Assembly: GCF_000021745.1 (NCBI RefSeq)
Contig: NC_011666.1
Location: 2,817,001-2,881,000 of the forward strand
Reading direction: 5' to 3'
Length of the DNA: 64,000 bases
Source: Methylocella silvestris BL2
GTDB taxonomy: Bacteria > Pseudomonadota > Alphaproteobacteria > Rhizobiales > Beijerinckiaceae
The position numbers and the translations under genes were made by a program. A model generated the notes under the pieces. That model did not search any database and was not told the DNA's origin. It worked only from the letters and a program-made list of their open reading frames with translations. Below are positions 34,495 through 42,499 of this stretch, one piece after another. Every line of letters starts with the position of its first letter. The stretch's first letter is position 1.

Positions 34495-35211
34495 ATGATG
34501 GAGACGTCGGACGCGCGCTCTTTGGAAATTCTTCCCTCGAAGGCGGCGCGCCTCGGCTTTGGGCTTCTGTTCGCTTTCGCCGCCGGTTGGGTCGACGCCA
34601 TCGGCTTCGTGTCCCTCGGCAGCTTTTACCTTTCCTTCATGAGCGGCAACACGACGCAATTGGGCGTCGCGGTCGCCGGCGGCGAGCACGCGATGATCTG
34701 GCGCGGCGCCAGCGTTATCGCGGCCTTTTTTGCCGGCGCCGTGTTGGGGACCCTTATCGCCGACGCGGCCCGTCTGTTCCGCATTCCGTCTCTCCTCACG
34801 GTCGAGGTTGCGCTTTTCGGCGCGGCGATCGCCCTGACCCGCTCGGCCCCCGGCTTTGCCGCGCTGCTGCCCGTCGCCGTCGCCATGGGGATGCAGAACG
34901 GCCTCAGGCAAATGGTCGGACGCGCGGACGTCGGCAAGAGCTTTGTCACGGGCGCGCTGTTTTCGGCGGGCCAGTCGCTGGCGCGGGCAATGACGGGCGG
35001 GGCCCCGCGTGGCGAATGGCTCGTCTTTCTGGCGACATGGTTCTGCTTCGCCGCTGGCGCGGCCGGGGGCGCCTTCTCGCTTGCGAGCTCCAGCCTCGTC
35101 GCGAATCTCGGCCTTGTCGCCGGCGTCTTCGCCGGTCTCGCCTTCTTCACTTTTCTGATCGCGCTCGATGCGCGAAGCTCCGAACAAGATCCTGGATCGG
35201 CGGGCCTGTAG
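34495..35211 (+). CDS. DUF1275 (YoaK-like) membrane protein
   Basis: The 238-residue protein has about six hydrophobic segments and the DUF1275 marks: AAGWVDAIGFVSLG near the N-terminus, FMSGNTTQLGV, and the mid-protein GMQNGLRQMVGRADVGKSFVTG. Proteins of this family are inner-membrane and of unknown function; some have been discussed as transporters. Two adjacent ATGs (34495 and 34498) are possible starts. It stands alone, divergent from the old yellow enzyme. Confidence 0.88.
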   Translation: MMETSDARSLEILPSKAARLGFGLLFAFAAGWVDAIGFVSLGSFYLSFMSGNTTQLGVAVAGGEHAMIWRGASVIAAFFAGAVLGTLIADAARLFRIPSLLTVEVALFGAAIALTRSAPGFAALLPVAVAMGMQNGLRQMVGRADVGKSFVTGALFSAGQSLARAMTGGAPRGEWLVFLATWFCFAAGAAGGAFSLASSSLVANLGLVAGVFAGLAFFTFLIALDARSSEQDPGSAGL

Positions 35212-35523
35212 GTCCGGATTGGCATGAGGATTGCGAACCGGTTCTGGGCAGGCGAGGCTCGCGTTCCGCATAAAAGGGAGCGGAGACTCGGGGCGAACCA
35301 GGAGCATTGCGCCGTCCGATCCTGTCCGACAGGCGAGACATACTGCCGCAGACTCTGCCGTTCCTTTCAGGTTGTGGATTGAAAACGCCTAGTCTTATCG
35401 TGCGTGAATGCGTTATAGAGTTTATGTGACGCTTTTCCTAAGCGCGCAAAACTTGACTTGAAACAAGCAGCTCTATAACAGAAGCAAGCTAAGCATAAAC
35501 TTAACTTACGGACAGCGTAACGC
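35212..35523. other. Intergenic region with candidate promoter for the polysaccharide genes
   Basis: This 312-base region becomes AT-rich toward its right end. TTGACT (35453-35458) and TATAAC (35474-35479), 15 bases apart, could serve as -35 and -10 boxes about 45 bases before the flippase start. The spacing is shorter than ideal. I see no reading frame. Confidence 0.35.
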
Positions 35524-36825
35524 ATGCTTCGCAGGATCCTTTTAGGTTTTGGCGCCAACGCGTTTAGTCAAGGCGTCAGCATCGCGATCCAGCTTTTTTC
35601 GCTGCCGCTGTTTCTTCTCTACTGGGATTCTTCGACCTACGGGACATGGCTTCTGCTGTCCGCCATTCCGGCCTATGTCAACATGGCCGATGTGGGCATG
35701 GTCACCACCGCCGGCAATAAAATGGCGATGGCGGTCGGGCGCAGCGATCTTGCCGAGGCGAATAACGTCTACCAGAGCGCCCAGCTGTTCATGGCGATCG
35801 TCTGCTGCGCGCTCGCCGTTATTTTGACGCCCGTCGCGCTGTTCGGGCCGCTGCCCGACTTTATGACCACGGATATGAGGGTCGCGCTCGCAGCGATGCT
35901 ATGCGGCGTTCTTATCGCCCTTTACGGCGGCCTTTCGGAAGCTGTGTTCCGCGCGACCGGCCGCTACGCCGTCGGCACCATGCTCGGGCAGCTTGTTCGC
36001 CTCGCCGAATGGGGCGGCGCCATGGTCGGCTTGATCCTGTTCCGCAGCTTTTCCGGCGTCGCGCTATGCAGCCTGTTCGCCCGCGCCGTCGGCGCCGGCA
36101 TCGGCATAGTTCTGGCGCAGCGGGGCGGTCAGGGCCTTCTGCTCGGCTTCCGTCACGCCAGCACGGACGAGCTGAAGAGCATGGCGCGGCCGGCAATCTC
36201 GTTCATGGCCTTTCCGCTCGCCAACGCGCTGAGTTTCCAGGGCGTGACCCTGCTCGTCGGCGTGATCGCCGGCGCCTCCGCGGTGGCGGTGTTCAACACC
36301 TATCGCACAATCGCGCGGGTGGCGGTGCAGGTCACCAGCATGTTCAGCCATGCGCTCGGTCCTGAATTCTCGCGATTGTTTGGCAATGGCGACATGGCGA
36401 CGCTTGAGGCGGTGTTCCGCCGCTCGGCAGCGCTCAGCGCCGCCCAGTCGGTCGCCGTCAGCGTCGTGCTGTATTTTGTCTCACCGTGGCTATTGCGGGT
36501 CTGGACTCACGGCCGGATCGAATTCGACCCAAGCCTTATGGGCTGGCTCCTCCTTTACGCAGCGGTCGGCGGGATGTGGCACGCGCCGCGCGTCCTCCTG
36601 CAGGCGACCAACCAGCATGTCGGCATCGCCGGGTGGTCCCTTGTCGCCGGCGTTCTCTCGGTGGCGCTGGCATGGGCGTTCGGTTATTTCTGGCAGGTTG
36701 ACGGTGTCGGCGCCGCGATGTTCGTCTCTGAAGCCTTTATCGCCGCGATCTGCATTTATATTGCCGCCGACTTGTTTGCGCAGTCGAAAACGGAGGTTAA
36801 GGTAAGGCCAACATTGGGCGAGTAA
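35524..36825 (+). CDS. Polysaccharide flippase (MATE/MOP superfamily, Wzx-like)
   Basis: This 433-residue membrane protein has 12 or so hydrophobic helices and resembles lipopolysaccharide/polysaccharide O-unit flippases (Wzx/RfbX group of the MOP superfamily). It begins MLRRILLGFGANAFSQGVSIAIQLFSLPLFLLYW, typical of these exporters. It would move lipid-linked oligosaccharides to the periplasmic face. Downstream are an FkbM methyltransferase and a GT4 glycosyltransferase, suggesting a small surface-glycan module without its own polymerase. Confidence 0.8.
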   Translation: MLRRILLGFGANAFSQGVSIAIQLFSLPLFLLYWDSSTYGTWLLLSAIPAYVNMADVGMVTTAGNKMAMAVGRSDLAEANNVYQSAQLFMAIVCCALAVILTPVALFGPLPDFMTTDMRVALAAMLCGVLIALYGGLSEAVFRATGRYAVGTMLGQLVRLAEWGGAMVGLILFRSFSGVALCSLFARAVGAGIGIVLAQRGGQGLLLGFRHASTDELKSMARPAISFMAFPLANALSFQGVTLLVGVIAGASAVAVFNTYRTIARVAVQVTSMFSHALGPEFSRLFGNGDMATLEAVFRRSAALSAAQSVAVSVVLYFVSPWLLRVWTHGRIEFDPSLMGWLLLYAAVGGMWHAPRVLLQATNQHVGIAGWSLVAGVLSVALAWAFGYFWQVDGVGAAMFVSEAFIAAICIYIAADLFAQSKTEVKVRPTLGE

Positions 36826-36934
36826 CGGGGCTCCTCGCCTCGCACACGTCCAAATTGGCGGCGACTGGCGGTCCGCTGTCGTCCGAACGCAGCTTGCAAT
36901 TTATCTGTCGCGAAAAAACGATAGGGGAAGTGAA

Positions 36935-37609
36935 GTGAGCGTTTTCAAGAAATTGAAGGAATTTTTTATCCTTCCATTCTCAAAGAAGGTGCCGACTGAG
37001 CTCTTGGGCGAAGCTGATCAATGGGCCATTCCCCGGAACTCGATCAATGCGCAGTCCTTCATCGTTTCCGCCGGGGTCGGTCGTTCGATCACCTTTGAAG
37101 AAGCGATCATCAAAAAATTCGATGCGACAGTGGTTCTGCTCGATCCGTCCCCGACCGGGGTCGAGACGATGAAGAAAAAGAATGATACGCGAAATATTGA
37201 TTTCCTTGAGATGGGGCTCGCCAGCCAAGCCGGCGAAGTCTCCTTCGGACTTCCCGATCGAGCCGACGAGGGATCCTTCAGGAAGGGCGGAAAAGGAGAC
37301 GGAATCGTCTTCGAATGCATATCTTTGGCGGACCTTCTCGCCAGATATGGCAAGAATAAAATTGATCTTCTAAAGATCGACGTCGAAGGATTCGAGTATG
37401 AGATCATCGAATCGATTTTTGAAAAAAATCTGGAGGTTGAACAGATTTGCGTAGAAATCCATCATAACAAAGTAATCGCTATTGATAAGACGTTAGCGGA
37501 TGCGGCTCTTTTAATCCTCAAGCTGTTTAAGCATGGTTACCGTATCGTATATAATAAGAATATGGATTTTACTTTTTCCAAGCAGCAATTACTTGCCAAA
37601 GCAAATTGA
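36935..37609 (+). CDS. FkbM-family methyltransferase
   Basis: The 224-residue protein has an FkbM-type SAM-dependent methyltransferase pattern: VSAGVGRSITFEEAIIKKFDA, LLDPSPTGVETM as the SAM-acidic loop, and IDLLKIDVEGFEYEIIES. FkbM enzymes O-methylate sugars or polyketides. It starts at GTG 36935 behind GGGGAAG. Its DNA is visibly AT-rich, especially 37440-37610, with AAA, ATA and TTA codons that are rare in neighbouring genes, suggesting transfer from another genome. A glycan substrate is inferred from the flanking flippase and glycosyltransferase. Confidence 0.85.
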   Translation: MSVFKKLKEFFILPFSKKVPTELLGEADQWAIPRNSINAQSFIVSAGVGRSITFEEAIIKKFDATVVLLDPSPTGVETMKKKNDTRNIDFLEMGLASQAGEVSFGLPDRADEGSFRKGGKGDGIVFECISLADLLARYGKNKIDLLKIDVEGFEYEIIESIFEKNLEVEQICVEIHHNKVIAIDKTLADAALLILKLFKHGYRIVYNKNMDFTFSKQQLLAKAN

Positions 37610-37807
37610 TCCCAAAGGCTCCGCTTCGCCGGATTGCGGCCTCAATTTGACTCCGGAGCGCGCCAAAGCAGATTGCCTCGGGCCGCCGAGACCTGGAAAA
37701 AGCGCCGGCCACGTTTCCGGCCTGCGTCACGATCGTTTGGGGCGAAGCCTAAATCCTAACGCCAGTTCGGACTTCGACCAGAAACTCAACGCCTTTCAGG
37801 CAGGCGG

Positions 37808-39031
37808 ATGAGCGGAGATCCGCAAGATAACCCCCCGAATTTTGGCCGCGTTGTAGGAAGTCATGTCTTGAAAGTCGCCCTCTCAACGATCGGCAAGTTT
37901 CACACCTTCGATCTCGCCCGCGAGCTTTATGCGCGCGCCGCGCTCGCCGGCGTCCTCACCGGCTATCCGCGCTTCAAGCTGAAGAACGAGGGCGTGCCGC
38001 CTGAACTGATCCACAGCTTCTCGCTGCTGCATGGGGCCTATATGGCTTTTCCCTGGAAGGATCGGCTGCCGGACAAGGCCATGCTGCAATGGGAATGGCT
38101 CGACGCCGAAACCTTCGCCAGCTACGCGGCCTGGAAGCTCCCGCCTTGCGACGTTTACGTCGGCCTGTCCGGGTCGGCGCTCAAGGCCGGCAAGCTCGCC
38201 CATAAACGGGGCGCGCGCTACGTCTGCGACCGCGGCTCGACCCATATCCGGGCGCAGGACCAGATTCTCACCGAGGAATTTGGGCGCTGGGGCTTCCCCT
38301 CTCACCCTGTCGACGCGCGGGTCATCGCCGCCGAGGAAGCCGAATATGAGGAGGCGGATCTCATTACCGTTCCCTCGAGCTTCGTCTACCGCACCTTTTT
38401 GAGCCAGGGCGTTCCGGCGCAAAAGCTGCGCAAGCTCTCCTATGGCGTCAATCTCAAACGATTCGAGCCGGCCGGCGCGCCAGCCGAGGGACGGTTCGAC
38501 GTCCTATTCGTTGGCGGCATGAGCCTGCGCAAGGGACTGCCCTATCTGGCGGCCGCCTTCCAGCAAGTGCGGCATCCGGCGAAAAGCCTCACCTTCGTTG
38601 GATCGACCTCCGCTCCGGTGATCGATCTTTTGAAACAGCGAAAGCTTTGGCCGCAGGAGGCGCAGGCGATCGGGCATGTGCCCCAGACCGAACTGAAAAC
38701 GCTCATGAGCCGAAGCCATGTCATGGTTCTGCCCAGCGTCGAGGAGGGGCTCGCCATGGTTCTCGCCCAGACCATGGCTTGCGGCTGCCCGATCCTCGCG
38801 ACGCCGAATACGGGAGCAGAGGACATCGTCACCGACGGCGTCGAGGGCTTTATCGTTCCCGCCCGCGACGTCGATGCGCTCGCCGAAAAAATGCAGTTCC
38901 TCGCGGATAACCCCGAGGCGCGCAGCGCCATGGGCGCGCGCGCGCTGGCGCGGATGCAGGGCTTCGGCGGCTGGCGCCAATATGGCGACGAGGCGATGGC
39001 GATCTACTCCGAGCTGGCGGCGGCGAAATAG
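37808..39031 (+). CDS. Glycosyltransferase family 4 protein
   Basis: This 407-residue GT-B enzyme has the retaining GT4 pattern in its C-terminal half: VLFVGGMSLRKGLPYLAAAF, then the E-x7-E motif in LPSVEEGLAMVLAQTMACGCPILATPNTGAEDIV. The N-terminal half includes a DRGSTHIRAQ loop that could bind an acceptor. The ATG at 37808 opens the frame, though the first conserved strand starts about 20 residues later. It is probably part of the surface-glycan group with the flippase. Codon use returns to the genome norm here. Confidence 0.88.
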   Translation: MSGDPQDNPPNFGRVVGSHVLKVALSTIGKFHTFDLARELYARAALAGVLTGYPRFKLKNEGVPPELIHSFSLLHGAYMAFPWKDRLPDKAMLQWEWLDAETFASYAAWKLPPCDVYVGLSGSALKAGKLAHKRGARYVCDRGSTHIRAQDQILTEEFGRWGFPSHPVDARVIAAEEAEYEEADLITVPSSFVYRTFLSQGVPAQKLRKLSYGVNLKRFEPAGAPAEGRFDVLFVGGMSLRKGLPYLAAAFQQVRHPAKSLTFVGSTSAPVIDLLKQRKLWPQEAQAIGHVPQTELKTLMSRSHVMVLPSVEEGLAMVLAQTMACGCPILATPNTGAEDIVTDGVEGFIVPARDVDALAEKMQFLADNPEARSAMGARALARMQGFGGWRQYGDEAMAIYSELAAAK

Positions 39032-39136
39032 CGTCAAGCGCCTCGCAAGCCTCCCCGGGCCGTCGCGACGCACAAAAGGCGGAACCGTTCGACTGGCGTC
39101 GAGTTTAAGCTTCGCTTGCATCACGGAGCCGCCCCC

Positions 39137-39757
39137 TTGGACGACATTGAAGCGCAGCACGAACATGTCGCGGGGGATGCCGGCGTCGCGCCGGGCCTGG
39201 AGGACGGACTGCTCGGACGCCTGTCGCGGCCCGACATCCGCCTCGCCGGTCAGGTGAATGATGCGATGCACGAGAAATTCCAGGGCCAGCTTGCGGCGCT
39301 ATCGGGGGCCGGGCCCTTCGTCATCGCCATGACGACGCTTGGCGGCGACCCGGAGGTCGCGCGCGCGATGGCCGCGGATCTGCGCCTTCTGCGCGCCGCC
39401 GAGGACGCCCGCTTCATTTTTCTCGGCAAATCCGCAGTCTATTCGGCCGGCGTCACCTTTATGGCCGGATTTCCCCGCGCTGAGCGCTGGCTCGAGCGCG
39501 ACACGCGCCTCATGATCCATGAGCGCAAGCTCGAAAAAAACGTGCATTTTTCCGGGCCGCTGGAGGGTTGCCTGTCGATGGCGCTGGCGCTCGTGCATGA
39601 GATCGAAAACGGGATCCGGATCGAGCGCGAGGGGTTTGAAGCGCTCATCAGCGAGTCGCCGGTGACGCTCGAGGACGTGATCCGCAAGGCGCCGCAAAAC
39701 TGGTACCTCGACGCGGCCGAAGCCCTCGAGCTGAGGCTGGTGGCGGGGATCGTATAA
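39137..39757 (+). CDS. ClpP-fold (S14-like) serine protease or pseudo-protease
   Basis: This 206-residue protein has a ClpP/crotonase fold: TTLGGDPEVARAMAADLRLL as the first helix pair, Ser103 in KSAVYSAGVTFMAGF and His128 in TRLMIHERK. The Ser-His spacing of 25 matches ClpP. The acidic third residue is less clear; an Asp/Glu lies in the later helix region. It is longer at the N-terminus than ClpP and has no Clp ATPase partner nearby, so it is not the housekeeping ClpP. TTG 39137 has GGAG before it; TTG 39116 is an alternative. It could be a membrane- or stress-linked ClpP-like protease. Confidence 0.7.
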   Translation: MDDIEAQHEHVAGDAGVAPGLEDGLLGRLSRPDIRLAGQVNDAMHEKFQGQLAALSGAGPFVIAMTTLGGDPEVARAMAADLRLLRAAEDARFIFLGKSAVYSAGVTFMAGFPRAERWLERDTRLMIHERKLEKNVHFSGPLEGCLSMALALVHEIENGIRIEREGFEALISESPVTLEDVIRKAPQNWYLDAAEALELRLVAGIV

Positions 39758-39780
39758 GCGCAGCCGCTAATCCAGGCGGA

Positions 39781-40797
39781 TCACGGTCTCGCCGGCGCGT
39801 TGGGGTCGGGCACGTTTTCGCGCAGCCGCTGTCCGAACGCGACTTCCGAGAGCCCCATCTTGATGCGGTCGGACACCGCGGCGCGGCGGATCAATTCGTC
39901 GAGCGGAATGCGCGTGTCGACGAGGCCGTGCTGGAAGGCGAAGGACGGCAGGAAGCCGTTGAGCAGCACCCGCCAGTCGAGCGGAAACTGCGGAAAAATT
40001 GAGCGGATCAAGACAAAAATCGTCGTGGTGCAATTCGCCGTCAGCGTATTGTAGAACTGCGGGTGCAATTCAAGCCGGTTCGCCTCCCACACATATTGGA
40101 GCAAAAGCGCGCGCGCCTGCTCCGGCGTGACCGCAAGCCGGTACAGCCGCGTATCCTCATCCTGCGCCTTGCGCAAAAACAGATAGTCGCGCTCGTCGCC
40201 GGCGAGGAAGACGAGCTCATATCTTTTGAAGAAGCCTGCGATGGCCGAAAAGGCTTCGCCGCGCTCCGGCCGAATCTCGATCGAGAACAGCAAATGGCGG
40301 CCGTCCTTGAAGCCGACGCTCACCATCGAATGGGCGATGAGCGGGCCCATGAAATAGACGAGGTAGAAATCGGCCGAGGTAAGATCCGAGAGTTTGTAGC
40401 TGCGCTCCTCCCAGGTTTCGGTGAAATCATCCGGCGAACGCCAGCTGAAATTGCGCACATTTTGCATGGTCAGAACGTCGCCGCGCAGGACGCCGGTGAC
40501 GCCATGGGCGACGGGCGGCGCGAAGTCGCGATCGTTTGTCGGGTGGATCGTGCCCCACCACAGGATCAGCGCAAGATAGGCCGCGCCATAGGCGATGAAG
40601 GCGTGCCGCGCGCGCCGCCAGAATGTCCCGGCGATGGTCAGCGCGGCCAAAAGATTAAATAGCGCGATAACGCCTAGCTTTGGCGCGGTCTCCAGGGGCA
40701 ATTGAAACCAGAGCGCAAAACTGCCCCACAGCGCTGAAAACAGGACGATCAGGACGAACGCGCCGATGGCGAAACTTCGTGAGAGGCGCCGGATCAT
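39781..40797 (-). CDS. DUF4105 membrane protein
   Basis: This 338-residue protein has two or three N-terminal membrane segments and a DUF4105 domain: RNFSWRSPDDFTETWEERSYKL, the His in PLIAHSMVSVGFKDG, and the Cys in QFYNTLTANCTTTI. In other bacteria DUF4105 has been linked to lipoprotein N-acylation (Lnb), with these His and Cys residues as the likely catalytic pair; whether that applies here is inference. ATG 40797 is chosen over the Pro-rich upstream frame that opens at 40980. It is convergent with the ClpP-like gene. Confidence 0.8.
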   Translation of the reverse strand: MIRRLSRSFAIGAFVLIVLFSALWGSFALWFQLPLETAPKLGVIALFNLLAALTIAGTFWRRARHAFIAYGAAYLALILWWGTIHPTNDRDFAPPVAHGVTGVLRGDVLTMQNVRNFSWRSPDDFTETWEERSYKLSDLTSADFYLVYFMGPLIAHSMVSVGFKDGRHLLFSIEIRPERGEAFSAIAGFFKRYELVFLAGDERDYLFLRKAQDEDTRLYRLAVTPEQARALLLQYVWEANRLELHPQFYNTLTANCTTTIFVLIRSIFPQFPLDWRVLLNGFLPSFAFQHGLVDTRIPLDELIRRAAVSDRIKMGLSEVAFGQRLRENVPDPNAPARP

Positions 40798-41056
40798 GCG
40801 GTCTTTCTTGGAGAGATTTGCGGGGCGGGGCGGCAAAGGCGCATGGCGCCCCTGCGGTAGAGAGGAGATAGCAGCCGCCGGCTGCCGGGGAAAGCCGGCT
40901 GGCGGCGGGCCGGCGAGGCCTTGGAAGCCTCCCGGCGTCAACGAAGCTCCAGCGCTTGTGCCGGGGCGCAATCTGGCCAATAACTCGGCCGCTTGATCAA
41001 GATCAATAATCCGTGCGGCGGCCGGCGCGCGCCGGCGTAATCAGACAGGATCGCGC

Positions 41057-42340
41057 TTGACCGAAATTTCAGACCTTCATCATGTCGTCGTCGTCGGCGC
41101 CGGATTTGGCGGGCTGCACTGCGTCAACAGCCTCGCGGGAGCGCCCGTCAGGATAACCGTCGTCGACCGGCGCAATCATCATCTGTTTCAGCCGCTGCTC
41201 TATCAGGTGGCGACCACCTCGCTCGCGACCTCCGAGATCGCCTGGCCGATCCGCCATGTTTTCGCCAAGCGCAAAGATGTCGAGGTCCTGCTCGCGGCGG
41301 TCAACGGCGTGGACGCCGAGTCCCGCAAAGTGCTGTTCGAGGATGGCGGTTCGGTCGCCTATGACACGCTGGTGCTGGCGACGGGCGCCCGCCACGCCTA
41401 TTTCGGCCATGACGAATGGGAGCCCTATGCGCCGGGCCTCAAGACGCTGGAGGACGCCACCACGATCCGGCGCCGCATGCTGCTCGCCTTCGAGCGGGCG
41501 GAGCGCGAGACCGATCCCGACCGGCTGGCGGCGCTGCTGACCTTCGTCATCATCGGCGCCGGACCGACCGGAGTCGAACTCGCCGGCACCATCGCCGAAC
41601 TCGCCCACGAAAATATCGTCGAGGATTTCCGTCATATCGACACGCGCAAGGCGCGGATCGTGCTGATCGAGGCCGGCCCGCGCATCCTGCCGGGCTTTAC
41701 CGAAGACCTCTCGGCCTATGCGACCAGGGCGCTCGAAAAGCTTGGCGTCGAGGTCAAGGTTGGCGCGCCGGTGTCCGAATGTTCTGCCGACGGCGTCGTC
41801 TTCGGCGGCGTAAAGCTCCCGGCGCGGACGATCCTCTGGGCGGCGGGCGTGCAGGCTTCGCGCGCGGCGCAATGGCTCGGCGCCGCGGCCGACCGGGTCG
41901 GCAGGCTCCTCGTCGAGCCGGATCTCAGCGTGCCGGGACATCCGCAGATCTTCGCGATCGGCGACACCGTGTCGATCACGGGCCCCGACGGACAGCCGGT
42001 GCCGGGCATCGCGCCCGCCGCGAAGCAGGAAGGGACCTATGTCGCCTCCGTCATCAAGGCGCGCCTCGCCGGAAAACCCGCTCCGGCGCCCTTCCACTAC
42101 AAACATGTCGGCAGCCTTGCGACCATCGGCAAGCGCGCGGCGATCGCCGATTTCGGCTGGCTGAAAGTGCGCGGCGCGCTCGCTTGGTGGCTATGGGGGT
42201 TCATACACATCTACTTCCTGATCGGCTTCCGCAACCGTCTCGGCGTCGCGCTGAGCTGGCTCTGGGCCTATTTGCTCGGCCATCGCAGCGCGCGGCTGAT
42301 CACGCAAGGAAAGCAATGGGCCGGCGAGGAAAAGACCTGA
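41057..42340 (+). CDS. ndh: Type II NADH dehydrogenase (NDH-2)
   Basis: This 427-residue flavoprotein oxidises NADH and reduces quinone without pumping protons. It has the N-terminal FAD loop VVVGAGFGGLHC, the second dinucleotide loop IIGAGPTGVELAG, the ILWAAGVQAS segment, IFAIGDTVSI at the FAD-ribityl site, and a C-terminal amphipathic/hydrophobic tail (ALAWWLWGFIHIYFLIGFRN) for membrane contact. It starts at a TTG (41057) with AGGA upstream; no nearer ATG preserves the FAD loop. It stands alone before tamA. Confidence 0.93.
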   Translation: MTEISDLHHVVVVGAGFGGLHCVNSLAGAPVRITVVDRRNHHLFQPLLYQVATTSLATSEIAWPIRHVFAKRKDVEVLLAAVNGVDAESRKVLFEDGGSVAYDTLVLATGARHAYFGHDEWEPYAPGLKTLEDATTIRRRMLLAFERAERETDPDRLAALLTFVIIGAGPTGVELAGTIAELAHENIVEDFRHIDTRKARIVLIEAGPRILPGFTEDLSAYATRALEKLGVEVKVGAPVSECSADGVVFGGVKLPARTILWAAGVQASRAAQWLGAAADRVGRLLVEPDLSVPGHPQIFAIGDTVSITGPDGQPVPGIAPAAKQEGTYVASVIKARLAGKPAPAPFHYKHVGSLATIGKRAAIADFGWLKVRGALAWWLWGFIHIYFLIGFRNRLGVALSWLWAYLLGHRSARLITQGKQWAGEEKT

Positions 42341-42499
42341 TGCCCTCGCGGCGCCGCGCCATTTAATGGCCGGTTAACTCAATCCCGACGCGTAATATTC
42401 ATATTTTGCCTCCATCAAACGAGTTGCCGGGTTGAACAGCGCGGCAACTCAAAGTCAGGAGACAGGCCGCCGCGGGGACGGGCGGGCGTCGGAGATTTG

